From CAYTIB01 sp964437725 (GTDB lineage Bacteria; UBA8248; JACPRG01; G963555815): a DNA stretch of 60,064 nt. Below the pieces are notes generated by a model. The model worked only from the letters and a program-made list of their open reading frames with translations. It was not told where the DNA came from and did not search any database. The position numbers and the translations under genes are program-made. Positions 44,243 through 52,400 of this stretch are shown piece after piece; position 1 is the stretch's first letter, and each line of letters starts with the position of its first letter. The stretch spans positions 1 to 60,064 of the forward strand of contig CAYTIB010000002.1 in assembly GCA_964437725.1 (NCBI GenBank). Reading direction: 5' to 3'.

Positions 44243-46720
44243 GTGAGTGATCGTTACGACTTTAGTGCAATAGAATCTAGATGGCAAACGAATTGGAAAG
44301 ACCAGGATGCTTTCCGGGTAAACGAGGATGCGTCGAGAGATAAATATTACCTTTTGGAGATGTTCCCTTATCCATCTGGCAGAATCCATATGGGGCATGT
44401 CAGAAACTACACTATAGGGGACGTTGTGGCACGACAAAAGAGGATGGCTGGTTTTAACGTTCTTCATCCGATAGGTTGGGACGCTTTCGGGTTACCTGCT
44501 GAAAATGCAGCAGTACAAAATCAAGTACATCCGGCCAACTGGACAAATGACAATATTGAATCTATGCGATTGCAACTTAATGGGCTTGGTATTAGCTATG
44601 ATTGGAATCGGGAATTTGCTACTTGCAATTTAGACTATTACCAATGGAATCAGTGGATATTTCTTAAGATGTATGAAAGGGGCCTTGCTTACCGGCGGAA
44701 AACCTGGGTGAATTGGTGCGAGCAGTGCCACACAACTTTAGCTAATGAACAAGTTGTCGGTGGGCTTTGCTGGCGTCATGAAACTCCAGTTGTTCAAAAG
44801 GAGATGGATGCTTGGTTTCTGAAAATCACCCAATATGCAGAGGAACTTCTGGAAGGTTTGGAAGAATTGAAGGGCGGATGGCCAGAACGAGTTCTTACTA
44901 TGCAACGCAACTGGATAGGTCGCAGCGAAGGAGCTCAGATAGACTTTCCGATTATTGGAGAGGATGACGAAGCCCTTTCAGTTTTCACTACTCGGCATGA
45001 CACTATTTATGGAGCTACATTTATGGTTTTGGCTCCGGAACACCCTCTACTGTCTCGACTTGTAGTGGGTACTGATGAAGAGACGAACGTAGCAGAGTTT
45101 TGTCGAGAAGTTACCCTACAAGACACTTTAGTCAGAACTGGTGATGAGCAGGAAAAGCGAGGAGTCTTTACGGGAAGGTATGCTCTTAATCCAATGACAA
45201 AGGAGGAAATACCCATATGGGTGGCCGACTTTGTTCTTATGGAATACGGTACAGGAGCCATCCAGGCAGTTCCCGCTCACGATCAAAGAGATCTTGATTT
45301 TGCTCGAAAATATGGCCTCAGTGTTCGAGTTGTTGTTCAGCCTCCAGGAAAAGAACTCGAAGAAGAAAGCCTTCTTGAGGCTTACGTTGGTGAGGGAGAA
45401 AATATTAATTCCGGGCCTTTCGATGGGTTGTCAACACCTAAAGCCAAAGATGCAATCGCCGATTATCTCGAGGAAAAAGGTCTTGGTTGTCGAAAAGTTA
45501 ATTACCGAATGCGTGACTGGGGTATTTCCCGACAACGTTATTGGGGTACACCTATTCCGATAATTCATTGTCAAGACTGTGGTGCTCTTCCCGTATTAGA
45601 AAAAGATCTTCCAGTTGTTCTTCCAATCGATATAGATGTTCAGTTTGATGGTACGTCTCCACTAAATACCTTGCGATCTTTTTGTGATGTTCCTTGCCCT
45701 GCATGTGGAAAACCTGCTTCGAGAGAGACGGATACGATGGACACGTTTTTTGATTCATCCTGGTATTTCTGTCGCTATTCAAGCCCACATGAAAAGGGAA
45801 ATCCTTTTGATCGCAAAGCAAGTAAATATTGGATGGAGGTGGATCAGTATATCGGGGGTATCGAACATGCGGTTATGCATCTATTGTATGCGCGTTTTTT
45901 CACTAAAGTTCTGAGGGATTTTGGCCTTTTAGATATGGGGGAACCTTTTCGAAATTTATTAACTCAGGGAATGGTGATTAAAGACGGTCGAAAGATGTCA
46001 AAATCATATGGAAATGTAGTAGACCCTGATTCGATCATTGCAAAGTTTGGGGCAGATACAGCTCGACTTTTCATGCTGTTTGCCGCTCCGCCTGAGAAAG
46101 AACTAGAGTGGAGCGATGCTGGAGTTGAAGGTTGTCATCGTTTTCTTAATAGGATATGGAGACTGGTTGCAGGATGGGCAGAAGACCTAGAGGGGGTGGA
46201 AGCGGGGGATGCGGGTGCTATAACGGATCAGGAAGCTTGTGATTTACGGAAAAAAGTCCATCAAACCATCGAAAAGGTAACCGAAGACATTGAAGAAAGA
46301 TTTCGATTTAATACGGCTATCGCTGCCATCATGGAGTTGTTGAATGAGTTGAATGTATTTCAAAAGAACCAACAGTTCCTTCCCGCAATCAAAGAGGCCC
46401 TTGAAAGTCTAGTTCTTCTTTTGTCTCCATTTGCACCCCATATTAGTGAAGAGCTTTGGTATATGCTTGGGCACAAGAAAGGGCTTGTTAATCATCCGTG
46501 GCCACAGTGTGACTCTGAAGCAGCTACTGAAAAAACTTTAACGATTGTGCTCCAAGTTAACGGGAAAGTGCGAAACCGAATAGCTCTCCCTGCATCACTT
46601 GAAGAAGAAAAAATTAAAACTCTGGCACTTGAAGACGAACGAATACAAAAATGGATTGGCACGAAAGAGGTCCAGCGTGTCATCGTCGTTCCAGGGAAAT
46701 TAGTCAATGTGGTGGTTTAA
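44243..46720 (+). CDS. leuS: Leucyl-tRNA synthetase
   Basis: Class I synthetase charging tRNA-Leu. HIGH motif: PYPSGRIHMGHVRNY (about 45-60). The CP1 editing domain carries FTTRHDTIYGATF. The KMSKS loop is DGRKMSKSYGNVVDP, with an anticodon-binding domain and a C-terminal appended domain (VLQVNGKVR). About 825 aa is normal. The frame opens at TTG 44234; GTG 44243 has GGTGG 10 nt upstream and is preferred. Confidence 0.96.
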   Translation: MSDRYDFSAIESRWQTNWKDQDAFRVNEDASRDKYYLLEMFPYPSGRIHMGHVRNYTIGDVVARQKRMAGFNVLHPIGWDAFGLPAENAAVQNQVHPANWTNDNIESMRLQLNGLGISYDWNREFATCNLDYYQWNQWIFLKMYERGLAYRRKTWVNWCEQCHTTLANEQVVGGLCWRHETPVVQKEMDAWFLKITQYAEELLEGLEELKGGWPERVLTMQRNWIGRSEGAQIDFPIIGEDDEALSVFTTRHDTIYGATFMVLAPEHPLLSRLVVGTDEETNVAEFCREVTLQDTLVRTGDEQEKRGVFTGRYALNPMTKEEIPIWVADFVLMEYGTGAIQAVPAHDQRDLDFARKYGLSVRVVVQPPGKELEEESLLEAYVGEGENINSGPFDGLSTPKAKDAIADYLEEKGLGCRKVNYRMRDWGISRQRYWGTPIPIIHCQDCGALPVLEKDLPVVLPIDIDVQFDGTSPLNTLRSFCDVPCPACGKPASRETDTMDTFFDSSWYFCRYSSPHEKGNPFDRKASKYWMEVDQYIGGIEHAVMHLLYARFFTKVLRDFGLLDMGEPFRNLLTQGMVIKDGRKMSKSYGNVVDPDSIIAKFGADTARLFMLFAAPPEKELEWSDAGVEGCHRFLNRIWRLVAGWAEDLEGVEAGDAGAITDQEACDLRKKVHQTIEKVTEDIEERFRFNTAIAAIMELLNELNVFQKNQQFLPAIKEALESLVLLLSPFAPHISEELWYMLGHKKGLVNHPWPQCDSEAATEKTLTIVLQVNGKVRNRIALPASLEEEKIKTLALEDERIQKWIGTKEVQRVIVVPGKLVNVVV

Positions 46721-46721
46721 G

Positions 46722-47243
46722 ATGATAGTACGGATGGCATGGCTTACGACCGTGTGCGGATTCTTGGTATTAACAGGGTGTGGTTACAACTTTCAAGGAA
46801 AGGGCAAATCGAACCTTCCGGAAACTATTAAACGCATATATGTTCCTATATTTTTGAATAAAACCCTCGAGCAAGGTATCGAGATTAGGGTTACAGATTC
46901 CATTCGCAAAGTTATTCTAAACGACGGACGTGTCACTTTGGCGAGCGCTATTGATACAGCAGACGCTGTTCTCGATGGGCAGGTCACGTCATTCCGCCTT
47001 CGAGCGATTGGCTTTAGCACAAAGGATCGTGCAGAGGAAATTCGACTACGACTGGGTGTGAGAGTAGTTCTGCGCGATACAGTCGAAAATAAAACTATTT
47101 TTGGTAAAGATATAGTTTCCGATCGTGAGTATAGAGTTTCATCTAGTTTAGGAACAAATCAGTTGAAAAAGATTAAAGCATCTGAATTGGCTTCAGATGA
47201 GCTGGCCCGGGAGTTGCAAAGTCTCATGATTGAGGGATTTTAG
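46722..47243 (+). CDS. lptE: LPS assembly lipoprotein LptE
   Basis: Outer-membrane lipoprotein that plugs the LptD barrel for lipopolysaccharide insertion. The hydrophobic N terminus ends in the lipobox LTGC, then GYNFQGKG, and IKRIYVPIFLNKTLEQGIE is the family pattern. ATG 46722, just after the leuS stop, is preferred; ATG 46707 would overlap leuS by 14 nt. About 173 aa, the normal size. The order leuS-lptE-holA is widely conserved and indicates an LPS-bearing cell. Confidence 0.88.
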   Translation: MIVRMAWLTTVCGFLVLTGCGYNFQGKGKSNLPETIKRIYVPIFLNKTLEQGIEIRVTDSIRKVILNDGRVTLASAIDTADAVLDGQVTSFRLRAIGFSTKDRAEEIRLRLGVRVVLRDTVENKTIFGKDIVSDREYRVSSSLGTNQLKKIKASELASDELARELQSLMIEGF

Positions 47244-47244
47244 G

Positions 47245-48336
47245 TTGGCGCCACCCGTAGAGGCCGACTTCCAGAAACATCTTCAGAACATTTCTTCGAA
47301 TTCTATCGCCCCTTTGTATTTGCTTCATGGGGAAGAGGAATTCCACCAGAATGAATTCTGGTGCTTGATCAAAGAACGCCTGATCTCTCCCGAAACATCA
47401 TCTTTTAACATTGAAATCATCGATGGTGAGACTTGCTCGGCAATCGATGTTCTGAATGCCGTGGAAACACTTTCATTTCTTGGAGGTAAGAAATGTGTTC
47501 TGGTTCGGAGGGCTCAACATCTTGAAAGTGAAATTGAATCGCTCGCCTCATACTTTTCCAGTCCGAATGACTCATCTTGCCTAGTATTGTTATCGGGCCC
47601 TTTAAAAACGTCCAGTAAGCTTCTAAAAGCCGTACATGTTGGAGGGGAGGTTATTTCAACTCCTTTTTTAAAAGGAAATAGATTTGTTTCTGCAGTGAAA
47701 AATTTAGCTTCTCGTAGAAGTTTGACACTAGACAAAGACGCTTTATCGTTTCTAGCTGAGCAAACCGGTGGTTCGCTATGGCGAGCTGCTGCAGAAATCG
47801 AAAAAATTAGTCTTTATACAAGCTGCGAAACTATAAACGATGGTAGTAAGGGGGGGTCTCATTTAGTTCCGTTAAAAGTAGTGGCGGATATTGTTGATGA
47901 TGGACGGACGGAGAGTCTGTTCCGGTTAACTGATGCGATTGGGGTCCGTGATTCCGGTAAGGCCCTCGCGGCGCTTGAGGTCTTGTTGCGTCGTCAAAAT
48001 TACCCAACTGTCATACTGGCTGCGGTTGCACGCCATTTGATGAGATTACTAGAAGCTCGATCTTTGTTGGATAGGGGAGCATCACCCTCAGAAGCCTCGA
48101 ATGAAATGAGTGGTAACCCCTATTACACTCGTAAGCTAGTGCAACATGCCAACAGGTTTTCTGACAAGGAACTGAGAATCTCCTTGAGTGCTCTCCACGA
48201 TACCGACGTGCGTTTGCGTGGAAGTGGTACCCCAGGTCAACTTCTAATGGAAAATGTGATTTTTGAACTTTGTGATCCTTTAGATACTAAGAAGCAGAGG
48301 GCTTCTCCCGCTGTAACGCGTGCACCCGACGGCTAA
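47245..48336 (+). CDS. holA: DNA polymerase III delta subunit
   Basis: Clamp-loader delta subunit that opens the beta clamp. The AAA+-like domain without a functional P-loop begins with APLYLLHGEEEFHQNEF; the collar domain follows from about 215 (ESLFRLTDAIG). TTG 47245 with GAGGGA 7 nt upstream is preferred over TTG 47230, which overlaps lptE, giving 363 aa. Its last 50 nt overlap the rpsT coding region on the opposite strand. Confidence 0.88.
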   Translation: MAPPVEADFQKHLQNISSNSIAPLYLLHGEEEFHQNEFWCLIKERLISPETSSFNIEIIDGETCSAIDVLNAVETLSFLGGKKCVLVRRAQHLESEIESLASYFSSPNDSSCLVLLSGPLKTSSKLLKAVHVGGEVISTPFLKGNRFVSAVKNLASRRSLTLDKDALSFLAEQTGGSLWRAAAEIEKISLYTSCETINDGSKGGSHLVPLKVVADIVDDGRTESLFRLTDAIGVRDSGKALAALEVLLRRQNYPTVILAAVARHLMRLLEARSLLDRGASPSEASNEMSGNPYYTRKLVQHANRFSDKELRISLSALHDTDVRLRGSGTPGQLLMENVIFELCDPLDTKKQRASPAVTRAPDG

Positions 48337-48571
48337 TTCGGGAAACTATCCGTGATGCAGTTTGTCGGTGAATTACGCCTTTGGAGCTAGTCCGGTCGAT
48401 TATCTTCACAGCGCCAGCCAGAGCTTTCTGTGAAGCTTCGACGTTTCCTTCTTCGAGTGCCACATGAACACTCTTGACGGCGGTTCGAAATTGTGTCCGA
48501 ATTCCTTGATTACGAACTCTTTTTTTCTTGCTCCGTTGGCTAGCCTTGAGTACTGATTTTGTGAGGGGCAT
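48287..48571 (-). CDS. rpsT: 30S ribosomal protein S20
   Basis: Small-subunit protein binding 16S rRNA early in assembly. The sequence is Lys/Arg/Ala-rich and helical: MPLTKSVLKASQRSKKKRVRN at the start, then RTAVKSV and KGVIHRQTASRIVSRISRRV. The open frame extends to 48610, but ATG 48571 with GGAG 9 nt upstream gives the standard 94-aa protein. It is monocistronic, opposite to its neighbours. Its 3' 50 nt lie antisense to the end of holA, so there is no room for a separate terminator. Confidence 0.95.
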   Translation of the reverse strand: MPLTKSVLKASQRSKKKRVRNQGIRTQFRTAVKSVHVALEEGNVEASQKALAGAVKIIDRTSSKGVIHRQTASRIVSRISRRVHALQREKPSAS

Positions 48572-48615
48572 TCTCGTTTCTCCTAAGTTACGTATGATCG
48601 ATCCACACACGGCAA

Positions 48616-48643
48616 AATATAGGGAATTTGTTTATTTTGTCAA
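48616..48643 (-). promoter_or_regulatory. Strong sigma70 promoter of rpsT
   Basis: On the minus strand a perfect -35 TTGACA (48638-48643), a 16-nt spacer and -10 TATATT (48616-48621) place the start site near 48609. This leaves a leader of about 38 nt with GGAG before ATG 48571. It fits a highly expressed ribosomal gene. Confidence 0.7.
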
Positions 48644-48666
48644 GGTTTACCTGCAAGGTCCTATGA

Positions 48667-50283
48667 ATGTCTAGTTCAGCGGATGCTACATCGAAAGATC
48701 CTTCTGGAATAAGAACTCATGGCAGAGGGGCGGAGATTGCTCGTTCCGCGGGTGTAGTTGGTGGTGCTACGCTTACTAGTCGGGTTTTCGGTTTTCTCCG
48801 TGACATGATCGTAGCAAATTCATTTGGAGCCGGACAAAGCGCCGATGCTTTCTTCGTGGCGTTCGGAATTCCAAATATTCTGCGAGTTTTTTTTGCTGAA
48901 GGTGCGCTGTCTGCCGCCTTTATTCCGGTGTTCACTCAAACTCGGAATTCGGAAGGAAATGATGCCGCTCGTCATCTGAGTGGCGCTCTCATTGTTTCGT
49001 TGGCCACTATTTTAATCGTAGTTACGGTTCTGGGAATTTTAGTGGCTCCTTTTATCGTTAAGATACTTGTTCCTGGATTTATTCAGCATTCAGAAAAATA
49101 CCAACTGACCGTTCTTCTAACCAGATTGATGTTTCCCTTCCTGTTTTTCATAGGATTAACTGCTGTATTAGCTGGGATTCTCAATACTCTTGGACACTTT
49201 TTGATCCCGGCACTAACCCCTGTTCTTTTTAATTTTTCGATGATTGGTTGTGCTTTGTGGCTTGCACCTACCCTTGAAATACCGATAACAGGTTTGGCTT
49301 GGGGAGTAGTACTAGGTGGATCCGTTCAAATGCTAGTCCTTTTAAAACCCCTTTCGAAACGAGGGCAGATGCCTCGTTTAAGGTGGAACCCAAGACACAA
49401 AGGCTCTCGTAAAATTTCTAGACTTATGGTTCCGGCTATTTTCGGATTCTCAATAGCTCAGATAGGGACGTTATCTGATAGACTCCTGGCTTCTTTTCTT
49501 GCCGATGGCAGTATATCTTTTCTTTATTACGCTAATCGCCTGCTTCAATTTCCTCTTGGTATTTTTGGTATAGCCTTGACTATTGCAATATTTCCAACAC
49601 TTTCTAGGCAAGCTGCTCAAGGTGAAAAAGGTGAATTAGTCGAAACCTTGGAAGAGGGGCTTCGACTAATATTATTCGTTTGCTTACCTTCTGCTCTTGG
49701 GTTAGCTCTGCTAGCCGAGCCGATCGTTCAAGTTTTGTTCCAACGTGGGGCTTTCTCCGCACAGGATACTCTAATGACTAGTCGAGCTGTGTATGCTTAT
49801 GCTTTTGGTCTGATAGCCTATGCAGGTGTAAAAGTAGTTGTGGCCGCCTTCTATTCCTTAGAAGACACAAGGACCCCCGTAAAAATTGCCGCAGTGGTCT
49901 TAATTGCGAATATTGTCCTGAGTGTGATTTTGATGTTTCCCCTTCAGCATATGGGTTTAGCCTTAGCAAGTGCTTTATGTGCTTATCTAAATTGGGGACT
50001 GTTACTACACTATCTTCGTAAAAAACTTGGGTCTCTAGGTAGGGGAATAATAGTAAAGTCTTTCATTAAGTTTCTTATACCCACCACAATGATGGCTGTT
50101 GTTGTATATAGTCTGGAATTTTTCTTTTACATATCATCTGATTCGCTAGGTACTAGGATTGGAGTTTTAACTATGTGCCTCGTGGCGGGTGTCATTGTTT
50201 ACCTTGCAGGAGCGCGATTGTTTCAGTGCCGTGAAATCTCTATTCTTTGGCAAAGTTTGCATAGTCGTAATTCCGGAGATTAG
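48667..50283 (+). CDS. murJ: Lipid II flippase MurJ
   Basis: Flips the peptidoglycan precursor lipid II across the inner membrane. About 14 hydrophobic segments are spread over 538 aa. The MurJ/MviN signatures are RVFGFLRDMIVANSFGAG, ADAFFVAFGIPNILRVFFAEGAL-like, PNILRVFFAEGALSAAFIPVF and the FAEGALS-FIPVF core. ATG 48667 with AAGG 8 nt upstream. An intrinsic terminator follows at once. Confidence 0.95.
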   Translation: MSSSADATSKDPSGIRTHGRGAEIARSAGVVGGATLTSRVFGFLRDMIVANSFGAGQSADAFFVAFGIPNILRVFFAEGALSAAFIPVFTQTRNSEGNDAARHLSGALIVSLATILIVVTVLGILVAPFIVKILVPGFIQHSEKYQLTVLLTRLMFPFLFFIGLTAVLAGILNTLGHFLIPALTPVLFNFSMIGCALWLAPTLEIPITGLAWGVVLGGSVQMLVLLKPLSKRGQMPRLRWNPRHKGSRKISRLMVPAIFGFSIAQIGTLSDRLLASFLADGSISFLYYANRLLQFPLGIFGIALTIAIFPTLSRQAAQGEKGELVETLEEGLRLILFVCLPSALGLALLAEPIVQVLFQRGAFSAQDTLMTSRAVYAYAFGLIAYAGVKVVVAAFYSLEDTRTPVKIAAVVLIANIVLSVILMFPLQHMGLALASALCAYLNWGLLLHYLRKKLGSLGRGIIVKSFIKFLIPTTMMAVVVYSLEFFFYISSDSLGTRIGVLTMCLVAGVIVYLAGARLFQCREISILWQSLHSRNSGD

Positions 50284-50284
50284 T

Positions 50285-50307
50285 CTCTGCTTCGGGCAGA
50301 GTTTTTA
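50285..50307 (+). terminator. Intrinsic terminator after murJ
   Basis: A perfect 6-bp stem CTCTGC/GCAGAG (50285-50290, 50296-50301) with a TTCGG loop is followed by TTTTT (50302-50306). It begins 1 nt after the murJ stop and ends 22 nt before xerD, so xerD is probably transcribed partly by read-through or from its own promoter. Confidence 0.75.
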
Positions 50308-50328
50308 ATAAAAACTACACAAGACTTA

Positions 50329-51258
50329 ATGACTAAATCCTTTAGCGAGTGGTTAATATTAGAGAGTTATTTGGATTTTCTGACGGCGGAACTTCGTTTG
50401 TCGGACAATACTGTATCGGCTTACAGAAAAGATGTGAGAGGGTTTCTAGAGGTTTACTATACCAAGAAGGGATTAGATTTAAGCTTAATTCAACGAGATG
50501 ATATTGTTTACTACTTAGAAGTGCTAAATACAAAGGGAATTGCTCCAAGATCAGTCAGGAGGAAGCTCTCAGCTGTTCGTGGGTTTTGTCGCTACTTAGT
50601 TTCGGAAGCGATCTTGGAGGGAAATCCAACTTTAGACTTAGAATCTCCAGCTGTCGAGCTATTGCTTCCAAAGTTTCTTTCCACTACGGAGGTAGACCGT
50701 TTGTTAGCCCAGGCAAATACTGAGACAATTTTAGGGTGTAGGGATTCGGCAATGCTTGAAACCCTTTACGCTACCGGTCTCCGGGTTTCTGAATTAGTGG
50801 GATTAGGCATCTCTCAAGTCAACCTTGAGGTGGGATTTTTGAGAGCCTGGGGAAAAGGGAAGAAGGAACGGATGGTTCCCTTAGGAGATTCTGCTAAAGA
50901 GAAAATCAATCAATACGTTTCCTGGGCTCGTGTGGCTATTTTAGAAAAGAGGGAAAAGAATACTGGCAAACAAGAGCAGGTAGATGCTCTTTTTTTAAAT
51001 AGTAATGGGAAGGGAATTTCCCGTGCTGGATTTTGGAAAATCCTCAAAGGATATGCGCTCCAGGCAGGTATTTCCCAGAATGTTAGCCCACATGTTCTTC
51101 GTCATTCTTTTGCGACTCACTTACTTACCCGTGGAGCCGATCTTCGTTCAATACAAATGATGCTCGGGCACGCGGATATCTCAACAACTCAAATTTATAC
51201 TTATGTCACAAAGGAAAGACTTAAAGTAATGATTAAGGAATTTCATCCAAGAGGTTGA
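50329..51258 (+). CDS. xerD: Tyrosine recombinase XerD/XerC
   Basis: Site-specific recombinase that resolves chromosome dimers at dif. The N-terminal SAM-like core-binding domain (about 8-95) includes LSDNTVSAYRKD. The catalytic domain has the Arg of ATGLRVSEL (about 152), HVLRHSFATHLL (about 255-266), LGHADISTTQIYTYV and the nucleophile Tyr near 289. The 309-aa length is normal. I favour XerD on context and general resemblance; XerC is not excluded. Confidence 0.88.
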   Translation: MTKSFSEWLILESYLDFLTAELRLSDNTVSAYRKDVRGFLEVYYTKKGLDLSLIQRDDIVYYLEVLNTKGIAPRSVRRKLSAVRGFCRYLVSEAILEGNPTLDLESPAVELLLPKFLSTTEVDRLLAQANTETILGCRDSAMLETLYATGLRVSELVGLGISQVNLEVGFLRAWGKGKKERMVPLGDSAKEKINQYVSWARVAILEKREKNTGKQEQVDALFLNSNGKGISRAGFWKILKGYALQAGISQNVSPHVLRHSFATHLLTRGADLRSIQMMLGHADISTTQIYTYVTKERLKVMIKEFHPRG

Positions 51259-51404
51259 ATTTAAACATACTATAGAAAAATTTAATTAAAAATAAAGACT
51301 GAAAACCTTACAATTTTTCATAATTGCAGAGGGGCGATCTCTTTGCTATGGTGATTAATCATTGAGGGGCCCAGTGGCCGGATAGGACAATTTCGGAGGA
51401 TGTT

Positions 51405-52397
51405 TTGGGAAATTCTGAAAGTAGACGGGTTCGGTTGATTGATCCGACAAAAGTACGCGACATTTTAGGAATCCATGATCAACATCTTCGAAAGATCGAG
51501 TCCATGTTTCAGGTCCAGCTTATTGTAGAGGATAGCGAAATCGAGGTTCTGGGTGAGTCCGAAAATGTCAGTTCGGTTGAGCATCTTTTGTCCACCTTTC
51601 AATTATGTATTGAAGAAGGTTTCGAGTTGTCTTCTCAGGATTTTCAGGTTATTGCAAAAGCTTACCAACGGGATACGACTATCGATCTAAAGGAATTCTT
51701 TTCCTGGAAAATACAAACAGGTGGAAGGCGTCGTTTCGTAATCCCAAAGAGTAGTGGGCAAAGGCGATATGTTGAATCTATCCGCAGCCGAGATATTGTT
51801 GTTGGTATTGGGCCTGCCGGTACGGGTAAGACTTATTTGGCCGTCGCTCTTGCTGTGGAAGGTCTTCTTCAAAAGAGATTTAGCCGAATCGTTCTTACAC
51901 GTCCTGCAGTAGAAGCGGGTGAGCGCTTAGGGTTCTTACCAGGAGACATTGCCGAAAAGATACATCCATTTCTTCGGCCTCTATACGACGCACTTAATGA
52001 GCTAATGAATCCTGATAGGGTTCTCCAGTTGCTAGAATGTGGGGATATTGAGATTGCTCCATTGGCCTATATGAGAGGAAGAACCCTAAATGATTCTTTT
52101 GTTATTATGGACGAGGCACAGAATTCAACCCCTGAGCAAATGAAAATGTTTCTTACTCGAATGGGTTTTGGTTCCAAGTCCATAATTACTGGAGATATTA
52201 CACAAATAGATATATCAGGAGAGAAAGGATCGGGATTGATTCAGATTCAAGAAATCCTGCAAGACGTTTCTGATATTGATTTTGTTTATTTTTCTGAAAA
52301 GGATGTTGTCCGACATCCTTTAGTTCAAGAGATCATTAAGGCTTATGATCAATATGGTCGTAAAAGTGAAGAGGCTGGCCAAAGGGAAGAAACTTAG
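51405..52397 (+). CDS. phoH: PhoH-like ATPase
   Basis: P-loop ATPase of the PhoH/YbeZ family, associated with RNA metabolism and with YbeY. An N-terminal KH-like region (about 20-110) precedes Walker A GPAGTGKTYLA (about 137-147), ERLGFLPGDIAEKI, and the Walker B segment VIMDEAQNSTPEQMK. The 330-aa length is normal. The start is TTG 51405 with a full GGAGG 5 nt upstream. It is followed after 3 nt by the HD phosphodiesterase gene. Confidence 0.94.
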   Translation: MGNSESRRVRLIDPTKVRDILGIHDQHLRKIESMFQVQLIVEDSEIEVLGESENVSSVEHLLSTFQLCIEEGFELSSQDFQVIAKAYQRDTTIDLKEFFSWKIQTGGRRRFVIPKSSGQRRYVESIRSRDIVVGIGPAGTGKTYLAVALAVEGLLQKRFSRIVLTRPAVEAGERLGFLPGDIAEKIHPFLRPLYDALNELMNPDRVLQLLECGDIEIAPLAYMRGRTLNDSFVIMDEAQNSTPEQMKMFLTRMGFGSKSIITGDITQIDISGEKGSGLIQIQEILQDVSDIDFVYFSEKDVVRHPLVQEIIKAYDQYGRKSEEAGQREET

Positions 52398-52400
52398 GTA

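Noticed and set aside
48287..48610. Longer S20 starting at 48610
   Set aside because: The first 13 residues are not S20-like; ATG 48571 has the ribosome binding site and gives the family N terminus.
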